A DNA stretch of 64,000 nt, from the NCBI GenBank assembly GCA_000622025.1, contig JHWU01000014.1:1-64000 (forward strand), in the 5' to 3' direction. The notes below the pieces were generated by a model, which ran no database searches, was not told where the DNA came from, and saw only the letters and a program-made list of their open reading frames with translations. Made by a program: the position numbers and the translations under genes. Shown piece by piece: positions 7,168 to 15,703 of this stretch (positions within the stretch are counted from its first letter, which is position 1; every line of letters begins with the position of its first letter). The DNA comes from Lachnospiraceae bacterium AD3010. GTDB lineage: Bacteria; Bacillota; Clostridia; Lachnospirales; Lachnospiraceae.

Positions 7168-9405
7168 ATGGCTGATGCTAAAGATGAAAACAACGTAGAA
7201 GACACAAAAGGAAAAAAGAAGGAAGATAAGGACAAGAAGAGGCCGGTCGATGACCCATTTGCGTTTATTATGGATCTTTTGATCGATGTGATCAAAAGCT
7301 TCGTGAATGGGATGAAGGCAGGGTATCTGGGACTTCAGGATGAGAATGAGAATCAGAATCAGAAGAGCCAGAACCATATGAAAAATATGCAGACCATGAT
7401 GGACTCCACCATGAAGATGTATCAGGGCATGCAGCAGCTTCAGAATATGCAGACCCAGATGCAGCGAGGGCCTCAGGCGAAGAACGCTCCCCAGAAGCAG
7501 CAGGCTGCACCGGCCAAGGGCGGCCAGCCCCAGACGGGAAATATGCAGATGCCCAACATGAATATGGGTAACATGCAGATGCCCAATATGAACATGGGAA
7601 ATATGCAGATGCCCAATATGAACATGGGAAATATGCAGATGCCCAATATGAATATGGGCAATATGCAGATGGGCGGTATGATGGGCATCATGATGAATGT
7701 CTGCATGCAGATGATGCAGACCATGATGAGCGGCATGATGCAGATGCAGCAGATGTACCAGGGTCAGATGATGCAGCAGGTGCAGAATCCCCAGATGCAG
7801 GAGCAGCAGCCGGAGAAGCAGGCGGAGCAGGCTGAGAAGCAGCAGGAGCAGCCTTCTAAGGAACAGGCTGAGAAGCAGCAGGAGGAGCCTTCTAAGGAGC
7901 AGGCCGAAAAGCAGCAGGAGCAGCCTTCTAAGGAGCAGGCCGAAAAGCAGCAGGAGCAGCCTACTAATGAACAGCCTGAAAAGCAGGCCGGGGCGGAAAA
8001 GCAGGAAAACAGCCCATCTGACAGTGAGATTGCAGAAGAGCTAATTAACAGTACAAATCAATTAAAAGAAGCAAATGAAGAATATAAGCAGGTAAAGGCT
8101 GAAAATGATGCCGTTAAAGCCGAGATAGAAAGTGAAGTGCTCCAGACTGAGGACATGATTGGCTACCACCAGCTGGATATGGATCAAAAAATCAAAGAGA
8201 TCTCAAAGCTGAAGTCCGAGAAGGATACCGCTCTTGAGGATGACCAGGCAGAACTGAACCGGGAGATAGAGGAAGAAGCGGTAGCCAGTAAAAATGCATC
8301 GATCAACAAGGGAATGCTCATTAATGACAATATCAACCCGGATGCCTCGCCATTTAAGGAGAAGGATATGGCAGAGGCGGAGACAAGCATAGTAAGGCTC
8401 AGTGATAAGCTAAAGGCTGAGGGCGCAGACAAGAGCGTGCTGGATGCGGTTGAAAAGTATAATAAAGAGGTCGTGGACTTCAATAATAAGGACGTAGACA
8501 AGCTTACAAATGCGGAGGATACGGTAAGAACCTATGACGCCGCAAAGAATTTCCTTGATGCCACGAAGCCAAAGCTCATAAATGAGGGTGCGAGGAAGGG
8601 TCAGTATGAGACCCTGAGTCCGGAGATGATGAAGGCGAGGACGGGAGCCCAGAAGCTTCTTAATTCCGTGGATCATTTTCAGGAAACCGAAATGAGAAAG
8701 AGAGCGGAGGCCAGAGCCGATGCCAGAAATAATAACCGTCAGTTCACTGCTACAAATAATCTGGAGATGAAATGGTTTTCAAAGAACGAGATCGATAAGG
8801 CCATCAGCTCTCTGGATAATATGAGGGATGCCAATGGCAAGCTTGGTCCCGGCGCCGAAAAATTCCATGGTGCTTTGAGTGAGCTTAAGAACACTATGGG
8901 GAAAAAGAACGGAGGCATCAACGCAGATGCGTATGTTAATGTATATAATGCAGCGGACGGTTTCATGAAGGAATCTTTAAGCAGCAAAATGAAGGGGCCC
9001 GCAGTGGATGCTGCGAGACAGGCCGGAAAGGATGTCCGTAAGCGCCTTAATGAGAATAACAGGATAGATAAACTGAACGTAGTTGCTGATTACGAGAAGC
9101 GCATGCAGCTTCTCACAGAGAAGACCGGAAAGATTAACGAACGCAGGCAGGCCCAAGAGCAGCGTGAAAAGAAGATCCAGGACTTAAGGACCGAGATGAG
9201 AGCCGCAAGGGGCAAGCGAAATGCCGCCAATACCGAAAGGCATCAGGAGAATAAGAGACGGCTCGATGAGTCCAATAAGAAGCTGGAAGCTGCAAAGCAG
9301 AAGAGGGACGCAGCAAAGAACCGCAGACTTCAGGCAGAGCAGTCAAAGAGAAGATCCAGACAGACTCAGATGAAGGCGCCGCAGAAGAATGCTATGGGAA
9401 TGTAG
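7168..9405 (+). CDS. Coiled-coil protein with Met/Gln-rich repeats, first gene of the secretion locus
   Basis: 745 residues from the ATG at 7168, chosen because AGAGGTGAT, a near-perfect Shine-Dalgarno, lies eight bases before it; a GTG at 7159 is the alternative. An early hydrophobic stretch (FAFIMDLLIDVIKSFVNG) is followed by a Met/Gln/Asn-rich part with four 10-residue repeats (NMQMPNMNMG) near 125-165. Next come a Gln/Glu/Lys-rich linker with EKQQEQPSKEQA repeats, and then long charged helices to the C-terminus typical of coiled coils. No signal peptide or enzyme motif is visible and I recognise no family. Its place at the head of a VirD4/VirB4 locus suggests a structural, scaffold or substrate role, which is inference. 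Confidence 0.8.
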   Translation: MADAKDENNVEDTKGKKKEDKDKKRPVDDPFAFIMDLLIDVIKSFVNGMKAGYLGLQDENENQNQKSQNHMKNMQTMMDSTMKMYQGMQQLQNMQTQMQRGPQAKNAPQKQQAAPAKGGQPQTGNMQMPNMNMGNMQMPNMNMGNMQMPNMNMGNMQMPNMNMGNMQMGGMMGIMMNVCMQMMQTMMSGMMQMQQMYQGQMMQQVQNPQMQEQQPEKQAEQAEKQQEQPSKEQAEKQQEEPSKEQAEKQQEQPSKEQAEKQQEQPTNEQPEKQAGAEKQENSPSDSEIAEELINSTNQLKEANEEYKQVKAENDAVKAEIESEVLQTEDMIGYHQLDMDQKIKEISKLKSEKDTALEDDQAELNREIEEEAVASKNASINKGMLINDNINPDASPFKEKDMAEAETSIVRLSDKLKAEGADKSVLDAVEKYNKEVVDFNNKDVDKLTNAEDTVRTYDAAKNFLDATKPKLINEGARKGQYETLSPEMMKARTGAQKLLNSVDHFQETEMRKRAEARADARNNNRQFTATNNLEMKWFSKNEIDKAISSLDNMRDANGKLGPGAEKFHGALSELKNTMGKKNGGINADAYVNVYNAADGFMKESLSSKMKGPAVDAARQAGKDVRKRLNENNRIDKLNVVADYEKRMQLLTEKTGKINERRQAQEQREKKIQDLRTEMRAARGKRNAANTERHQENKRRLDESNKKLEAAKQKRDAAKNRRLQAEQSKRRSRQTQMKAPQKNAMGM
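7540..7674. repeat. 30-bp in-frame tandem repeat encoding NMQMPNMNMG
   Basis: Four full 30-base units begin at 7540, 7570, 7600 and 7630, and a partial fifth unit follows. They lie within the reading frame, so copy number changes would keep the frame. Confidence 0.85.
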
Positions 9406-9449
9406 GGCATCTTTTTGAAGGCAGACCGGCCTGAAGCAGAGCACAGGAT

Positions 9450-10361
9450 ATGAAGTATAACCTGAGGGGAGAAGAAACCGAAAATAAAGCGACCAGAGTG
9501 AGGGATAAGGCAGAGCATAAGGTCATATCCTTCCTTCGCTATTTTATTCCGGCCATGGGACCCCTTGTGATCTATATCGCGGCGGAGGCACTTATGGTGG
9601 TTTTGGGATCGACCCTTATCCACCCGAAGCTTACCCATGCCGAATTCAGAGAGCAGAAGATGAACCTCTATATGATGGTAGGGGTGATGCTCACCTTTGT
9701 TCTCTTAAGAGCGTATTCAAAAAAGAGGAGTAGTACCTTTTTCGAGGATGCCTCTCTTTACCTTAAAAATATAAGTGTGCTGAAGACGGTGGGATGTATA
9801 TTATTCGGACTGGGAGTCTCGGTCGCACTGTCGGCATTTATCACACTGCTTCCGAAGATCGGGCCGGTAGCTACATACAGCGCCACCATGGAGAGACTCT
9901 ATCACACCTGGTCACTGTACGTGGCGGTACTGTTTAACACCTTCTTTACTCCCATTGTGGAGGAGGTGATATTCAGGGGCTATATGCTGAACCGTCTTCT
10001 TCCCCACTGGGGAGAGAAAAAATCACTCTTTGCGGTAAGCTTATTATTCGCACTGATGCACGGGACAGCGCTGTGGATGCTGTACGCTTTTGCTATGGCC
10101 TGGGTTATCGGCAGGGTTTCGATATATGAAGACAATATCTACTATGCAATATGTGTGCATATGGGATTTAACCTTTTCTCCACGGTACTCTGGTTTATTT
10201 ATCTATTCAGACCGGAGATGAAGGACGCATTATCAGGGAATATCCCGCTCATACTGATGCTGGGGATTTTCGGTGGTGCTGTGGCCATGCTTGTCAGCAA
10301 GCTGTACAGGGCGGAAAGGGAAAGCCTCTTTGTTACCAGGCTGTTTCAGGGAAAGGTATGA
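9450..10361 (+). CDS. CPBP-family intramembrane metalloprotease
   Basis: 303 residues with about eight membrane segments. The family motifs are all present: EEVIFRG near residue 171, FALMHG near 200 and HMGFNLFS near 240, which provide the Glu, Arg, His and His/Asn residues of the CAAX protease and bacteriocin-processing (Abi) fold. Such proteins cut substrates inside the membrane, or act in peptide modification or self-protection. It sits between the coiled-coil protein and the VirD4 ATPase and is probably in the same transcript; processing of the pilin or a membrane component of the machine is a reasonable guess. The RBS is weak. Confidence 0.88.
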   Translation: MKYNLRGEETENKATRVRDKAEHKVISFLRYFIPAMGPLVIYIAAEALMVVLGSTLIHPKLTHAEFREQKMNLYMMVGVMLTFVLLRAYSKKRSSTFFEDASLYLKNISVLKTVGCILFGLGVSVALSAFITLLPKIGPVATYSATMERLYHTWSLYVAVLFNTFFTPIVEEVIFRGYMLNRLLPHWGEKKSLFAVSLLFALMHGTALWMLYAFAMAWVIGRVSIYEDNIYYAICVHMGFNLFSTVLWFIYLFRPEMKDALSGNIPLILMLGIFGGAVAMLVSKLYRAERESLFVTRLFQGKV

Positions 10362-10376
10362 TCAAGGTGGTGCTAT

Positions 10377-12782
10377 ATGGATGAATTACAGGATTCCGGA
10401 ATAAACTTGGCGAAATGGATACCGCTTGGTATAGGCGGGGTGATCTTCCTCGGAGTTTTGACACAGTCCGTGCTGCTTGGTCTTTCTTCGTATTTTTCCA
10501 CCGGAGCACTCAGTTTTTCAGGTATGGATATGAGTGAGCTTATCTCTCCCACAACCCTTATGTACGGGGTGGCAGAGATGGCTGTGATCATGGTATTCGC
10601 GCTGGTGACCAGCAACGGAAGCGTTCTTAAGGCATCGAAAAATATGCTGGGCGGAAAGGCGGAGAGAGTAGAGGGATCCCTTGAAAATTCCCGCTGGATG
10701 GAGGAAAAGGAGAGAAACGAGCTCTTCCCGAAGACCCAGTTCAAGAAGCTGAAGGATCTGAAGAAGGACGGGATACCTCTTTATGCAGTATATAACAGCA
10801 AGAAAAAGGATATGGACATAAATATAATCTCTCCGGCTCACGGTATCATTATCGGTGCTACCGGTTCCGGTAAGACCACCACCTTTGTGAATCCCGTGGT
10901 GCAGATACTTGGACGCGCGAAGGCAGGATCCTCAATGATATGCACGGACCCTAAGGGTGAGCTTTTCCAGCTTCACTCCAAGCTTCTTACAGAAAACGGC
11001 TACAAATGCATGGTTCTTGACCTCCGTGATCCCTATAGTTCCTTCCGCTGGAATCCTTTGGGATCCATATTTGACGTTTATCAGGAATATCTTCATATGG
11101 GTGATGATATCCTGGAGCATACGGATTCCATAGATGATTATCCGGACCTGAAGATGGTTCACGACAGATCACAGTTCAGTGATGAGGAACCCTGGTATGA
11201 GTGGCAGGGCTCAGCATACGCGGTGCGTATAGACCTTATAAACAAGGCCAGAGTGGAAAAGCAGAAGCTCTATGACGAGTGCTATGAAGATTTAAATGAC
11301 CTTATCTCCGTTATCTGTCCCATAGAGAATGAGAAGGATCCTGTCTGGGAGAAGGGTGCCAGATCCATAATCATGGCAACGGCTCTTGCAATGCTTGAGG
11401 ACTCCGAGGATCCGAAGCTTGAGATGACCAAGGATAAGTTCTGCTTCTACAACATAAACAAAGCAGTATCGAATTCGGAAAATGAATTCGCGGCATTAAA
11501 GGATTATTTCGAGGGGAGATCAAAGCTCTCAAAGGCAGTGGGTCTTTCAAAGCAGGTGCTGTCAGCCGCGGATCAGACCCTTTCATCATATATGAGTATC
11601 GCTTTTGACAAGCTCTCAATGTTTAATGATGAAGGACTCTGCGCCCTTACCAGCGCTACAGACATAAAGCCTGAGGAATTTGCCGACAGGCCCACGGCGC
11701 TTTTCTTAAAGATACCGGATGAAAAGGATACGAGACATGCCCTTGCGGCGGTATTTATCCTCTGTATTTATAAGGCTCTTATCAAGGTGGCATCCGCAAG
11801 GGAGGATCTTTCCCTTCCCAGAAACGTTTTCTTCCTTCTGGACGAGTTCGGAAATATGCCGAAGATCGACAAGTTTGACAAGATGATCACGGTAGGACGT
11901 TCGAGGAAGATATGGTTTGAGATGATAGTTCAGTCCTTTGCCCAGCTGAAGAATGTCTATGGCGAGACCGTGGCTGACATTGTTAAGGGTAACTGCGGTA
12001 TCAAGCTTTTCATAGGTTCGAATGATATGCCTACCTGTGAGGAGTTTTCAAAGCTCTGCGGAAATATGACAGTCAAAACCTCCAGCGTGTCATCGGGATT
12101 GAAGGATAAGACCGGAAATATCAATATATCCACTCAGATACAGCAGAGACCGCTTATCTATCCGAATGAGCTTACGAGGTTAAATAATGCGAAGAGTACG
12201 GGAAATTCCATAGTGGTCACCTTCAATAATTTCCCGCTTATGACCAAATTCACGCCTTCATACAAGTGCCCGTTATATGAAATGGGACAGATGGATCTGA
12301 CAGAGGTGAGGTCCAATGTATTTTTCGGTGATGATGTATATTACGATCTGGATGAGAGAAATTATCTGATCCTTGACGAGAATAAAGAAGATGAAGGGGA
12401 AGAGTCCGAAGGAACTGAGGCTGAGGGAGAAGCTGATGAGCTTGAGGACAGAACCGAAGAGCTCGAGGACAGTACTGAAGAGCTTGAGGACGAAAGCATA
12501 GATGAAGATCCTGAGTATGAAGGGGAGGAGTACGAGGAGCTTCAGGAGGAGTATGATCCTGAATGGGAGTCCGATGAAGAAGACAGAGAAGAGCTGTATG
12601 AGGACGACCAGGAAGAAGAAGGGGACTATGCTGAAGACGCGGAGGAGGACATTTCGGAGGACGAGGACGAAATGTTCGACGAGGAGAGTGTTATGGATAT
12701 CATGGCCGACCTGATGAAGGATTATGAGCAAAACTCATCTGAGTGGCTCTCCGGCGATGATATGGAGGAGGCAGCAGGCTGA
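10377..12782 (+). CDS. VirD4/TraG-type coupling ATPase with long acidic tail
   Basis: 801 residues. Two N-terminal membrane segments (about 15-37 and 52-75) precede a P-loop ATPase with Walker A GATGSGKTTT near residue 160 and Walker B FFLLDEFGNMPK near 485. QSFAQLKNVYGE and GNCGIKLFIGSND are typical of TraG/VirD4 proteins, which recruit substrates to type IV secretion channels. From about residue 660 the protein ends in a 140-residue run dominated by Glu and Asp, which is unusual and may bind basic substrates or partners. RBS AAGGTGG. The next gene begins four bases after the stop. No relaxase gene, the usual partner in conjugation, is found in the window. Confidence 0.95.
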   Translation: MDELQDSGINLAKWIPLGIGGVIFLGVLTQSVLLGLSSYFSTGALSFSGMDMSELISPTTLMYGVAEMAVIMVFALVTSNGSVLKASKNMLGGKAERVEGSLENSRWMEEKERNELFPKTQFKKLKDLKKDGIPLYAVYNSKKKDMDINIISPAHGIIIGATGSGKTTTFVNPVVQILGRAKAGSSMICTDPKGELFQLHSKLLTENGYKCMVLDLRDPYSSFRWNPLGSIFDVYQEYLHMGDDILEHTDSIDDYPDLKMVHDRSQFSDEEPWYEWQGSAYAVRIDLINKARVEKQKLYDECYEDLNDLISVICPIENEKDPVWEKGARSIIMATALAMLEDSEDPKLEMTKDKFCFYNINKAVSNSENEFAALKDYFEGRSKLSKAVGLSKQVLSAADQTLSSYMSIAFDKLSMFNDEGLCALTSATDIKPEEFADRPTALFLKIPDEKDTRHALAAVFILCIYKALIKVASAREDLSLPRNVFFLLDEFGNMPKIDKFDKMITVGRSRKIWFEMIVQSFAQLKNVYGETVADIVKGNCGIKLFIGSNDMPTCEEFSKLCGNMTVKTSSVSSGLKDKTGNINISTQIQQRPLIYPNELTRLNNAKSTGNSIVVTFNNFPLMTKFTPSYKCPLYEMGQMDLTEVRSNVFFGDDVYYDLDERNYLILDENKEDEGEESEGTEAEGEADELEDRTEELEDSTEELEDESIDEDPEYEGEEYEELQEEYDPEWESDEEDREELYEDDQEEEGDYAEDAEEDISEDEDEMFDEESVMDIMADLMKDYEQNSSEWLSGDDMEEAAG

Positions 12783-12785
12783 TAA

Positions 12786-14405
12786 ATGGAGAGGCTTAAA
12801 AGGATACTTGAATACACTGCGGTAGCGCTGCTATCGTCGTGGATACTGTTCCTTGCCGTGTTCGGGAGCACGGTGGAGATCAGGGCAGATGAGGAGTCAT
12901 CATCATCAACAACTTCATCTTCTTCCAGTACGGGCAGGAGCCTGTATGATGCACTGAAGGCTATCTACGGGGATTCATCTTCGTCAAGCAGCTCTTCGGG
13001 ATCATCATCCACTACATCGTCATCTTCCACGGTGACGATGGAGCAGCTTATGCAGAAGATGGAAACGCAGCCCATAGGACCCACCGTTGAAGAAGCATCT
13101 CTGGATGAGCTCTACCACGAGGACTATAAGGTCTATGAGGAGAAGCTTGGAGATACATATACCATATATACAAATGTAAAGAACGGCGGGGTTACCAACA
13201 GGCCGGTGGTGATAGATGTGCCGAAGGGCGTCGGGGTCTCGATGAAAAAAGACGGCTCCGATATGGCCTTTGCTTCGAAGCAGGTTCTGGAAACTGAGGG
13301 CAGCTATGTATTGAATCTTTTCATAGCGGCAAATGAGGATGATGCCAGGGATTTTGCCTCACGGAATTATCTCAGGGCAAAGTTCCGCTTCAGGATACAG
13401 TACTCTCCCGGCGTTGCAGGAATAGTCGGGGAGGGAGCCGAAGAGGAGGTTTCAGACAACTCTCTTGAAGAGGTGCCGGAGTATCTCCCCGAGGATATGA
13501 TCCCGGATGACTTTGAATATGACGAAAGTGAATTCGAAGCTCTTACGGAGACACAGGAAGAACCGAAGGCGAGCACACCTCCCGCAGAGGCAGAGTTAAA
13601 GAGCGAGTATGACAACGATACGGGCTATTACAGGAATGTGCTTCGTACCGGGGATTATTTCTACAGTAATGTGCCAAACGGAAGTATCACCAATGACGGT
13701 GTGCTGATACAGGAAGCGGAGGGACTGACCTATACGGCATATATGAACGGGGAGCCCTTCGAAGGCTTTACTCCCGGAGAATATATACAGAGTACGGGGA
13801 ACTTCGAGATATTTGTTTCAAAGGAAAATGACGGCGCCTTCAGTCAGATGTACAGTAAGGGAAGACCTGCAATAAGATTCCGTATCGTAAACGGTCCCGC
13901 TTCGGATCTCCGCATCATCACAGCTCCCGACGGGGTGACCATAAGGAACGTTCGCCGCAACGGTCTGGATCTCAGCTATGAAGAAGCCTTTATCAGGAAG
14001 GATACCGCATATCTTTCCGAGGATGGGGAGTATGAGCTTACCTTTGAGGATGAGGCCGGCAGCAGGGAGGTATATTTTACCCTTGATACGGTTCAGCCCA
14101 TTGTGTCTGTCGGAGTTAAGCCCAATGAGGCTACGATCAATTACATGAGCAGCGATATCACCAGAGCCGTGCTTTACAAGGGTAATGAGCTCATAAGTGA
14201 TCCGCAGCTGGTACGTACCATTACCAAACCCGGGAAGTACACCCTCTATGCTTATGATGACGCAGGAAACTATTCAAAGTCTGAATTTACCGTGAATTAC
14301 CGTATCAATGCCGCAGCCGTGATAGCGATAATCGCAGTGCTGGCGCTGATCGCGGGAGTTGTGATCTACCTTGTAAGGATGAAGAAGAAAGTGAAGGTGG
14401 TATAG
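12786..14405 (+). CDS. Membrane-anchored extracellular protein with Ig-like domains
   Basis: 539 residues: an N-terminal signal or anchor segment (about 10-35), a Ser/Thr-rich linker (38-85), a folded extracellular part, and a C-terminal membrane helix (about 505-530) with a basic KKKVKVV end. Two related segments contain YTNVKNGGVTN and YSNVPNGSITN. A terminal beta-rich domain (DTVQPIVSV ... YDDAGNYSKSEFTV) resembles bacterial Ig-like or Big domains. A similar plan and motif (YTMPNGASFT, SDSAGNSNEYSFNV) recur in the protein at 22829-23812. It lies between VirD4 and a VirB6-like gene and starts close to the VirD4 stop, so a surface part of the machine is likely. No enzyme motif is seen. Confidence 0.8.
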   Translation: MERLKRILEYTAVALLSSWILFLAVFGSTVEIRADEESSSSTTSSSSSTGRSLYDALKAIYGDSSSSSSSSGSSSTTSSSSTVTMEQLMQKMETQPIGPTVEEASLDELYHEDYKVYEEKLGDTYTIYTNVKNGGVTNRPVVIDVPKGVGVSMKKDGSDMAFASKQVLETEGSYVLNLFIAANEDDARDFASRNYLRAKFRFRIQYSPGVAGIVGEGAEEEVSDNSLEEVPEYLPEDMIPDDFEYDESEFEALTETQEEPKASTPPAEAELKSEYDNDTGYYRNVLRTGDYFYSNVPNGSITNDGVLIQEAEGLTYTAYMNGEPFEGFTPGEYIQSTGNFEIFVSKENDGAFSQMYSKGRPAIRFRIVNGPASDLRIITAPDGVTIRNVRRNGLDLSYEEAFIRKDTAYLSEDGEYELTFEDEAGSREVYFTLDTVQPIVSVGVKPNEATINYMSSDITRAVLYKGNELISDPQLVRTITKPGKYTLYAYDDAGNYSKSEFTVNYRINAAAVIAIIAVLALIAGVVIYLVRMKKKVKVV

Positions 14406-14406
14406 C

Positions 14407-15651
14407 TTGCTCTATCCGACAGTCCTAAGCTTCAATTCCATGATGAATGCACTCATGGACTTCATACTGGAAAACCAGATAGTGGATATTGTTACAGGCG
14501 TATTCTGGTCGGTTCAGGGGCTGGCGCTCCAGCTTGTGAGGGAGTATCTGTATACGAAGTTTTACTTCTGGCTTATCGTGCTCCTGGATCTGGTCTGGCT
14601 GCTTGAGCAGGCCTTTGATGTGTTTTCCGGAACCCAGATCGTCTATGTGAATGATACCGCGGGTAACGTACTGGGACAGGAGGACTTTATGACCTCTGTA
14701 TTTATCGGGAGTCCGGTTCAGAATGCCTACTGGTATTTTATGCTGGCTGCAAGCGTGCTGTGCTTCTTTTTCACTATAATAGCGGTGATCAAGTCCATGG
14801 GAGAGAGTATAAGCGAGGTCAAAAGACCGGTGAGCGCAGTGATCAGGCAGGCCTTCCAGGCAATGCTCACCTTTTTCCTGATCCCGACAGCCTGTATAGC
14901 GGTGATGAAGCTTGCAGGTGCCATCACCAGGATAATTTCGCAGTCGACAGGAGAGTTTCAGGATCAGAGGATCTCAGACATTGTTTTCGTTCTGATAGTG
15001 GGGGATAACTGGAAGTCAGAGGCGGCAAGGAAGCTCTGCTCAACCGGAAGGATGTTTTCAAAGCTTTCCACCAGGACCTACTTTAACTGGAGAGATATAA
15101 ATTACCTCTACGGCTATATCCTTGTGATATTTATGGTGGTGGTAATGATAACCATAGTGATGCAGGCGGTAATGAGGGCCCTGATGCTTGCCATCCTCTT
15201 CCTTACCAGTCCATGGTTTGTATCCATGATCCCTTTGGACGGTGGAGAGAAATTCAAGAGCTGGAGCAGGCTCTTTGTGGGATTTTCCTTTGCTACCTTC
15301 GGACCGATCCTGGTTCTCAGGATATACAATGTGGTCCTTATAAATATCGGGATAACCGGCAATATCAGCTTTGGCAGTGAATTCAATCCCATTACGGGAT
15401 GGATACTGAAGTTTGCCATAACCGCTTTTGGAATGGTAGGTGCCTGGCAGAGCCAGTACCTCATTCTTGACATATTCAGCCCAGAAACGGTAGGGCTTCT
15501 GAAGCAGTCACAGTTCCTTGCCAAAATGGCAGGAGACTCGGCAAAGCAGGCCGCATCCGCGGCTGCGGCCTACGTGACAGGCGGCGCGTCCAAAGCAGGA
15601 GAAGCCCTGGGCGGTGCCCTTGCCAGCATGAATAAGAACGGCAAGGAATAA
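14407..15651 (+). CDS. VirB6/TrbL-like polytopic membrane protein (first)
   Basis: 414 residues with about six membrane segments, beginning at a TTG preceded by GAAGGTGG. Features shared with VirB6/TrbL channel proteins of Gram-positive type IV systems include a large central loop, the segment LMLAILFLTSPWFVSMIPLDGG and an Ala-rich hydrophilic C-terminal end (AKQAASAAAAY). The segment FLTSPWFVSMIPLDGGEKFKSW has a close counterpart in the next protein (LIIEPFFVAMMPFDDGEYYRKW), so the two are paralogues. It begins one base after the stop of the preceding gene. Role: inner channel of the secretion machine. Confidence 0.85.
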   Translation: MLYPTVLSFNSMMNALMDFILENQIVDIVTGVFWSVQGLALQLVREYLYTKFYFWLIVLLDLVWLLEQAFDVFSGTQIVYVNDTAGNVLGQEDFMTSVFIGSPVQNAYWYFMLAASVLCFFFTIIAVIKSMGESISEVKRPVSAVIRQAFQAMLTFFLIPTACIAVMKLAGAITRIISQSTGEFQDQRISDIVFVLIVGDNWKSEAARKLCSTGRMFSKLSTRTYFNWRDINYLYGYILVIFMVVVMITIVMQAVMRALMLAILFLTSPWFVSMIPLDGGEKFKSWSRLFVGFSFATFGPILVLRIYNVVLINIGITGNISFGSEFNPITGWILKFAITAFGMVGAWQSQYLILDIFSPETVGLLKQSQFLAKMAGDSAKQAASAAAAYVTGGASKAGEALGGALASMNKNGKE

Positions 15652-15703
15652 CTTCGGGCGGCGAGCGTAGAGGGACATAAAGGGAATGATCAGGGGTAGA
15701 TAA

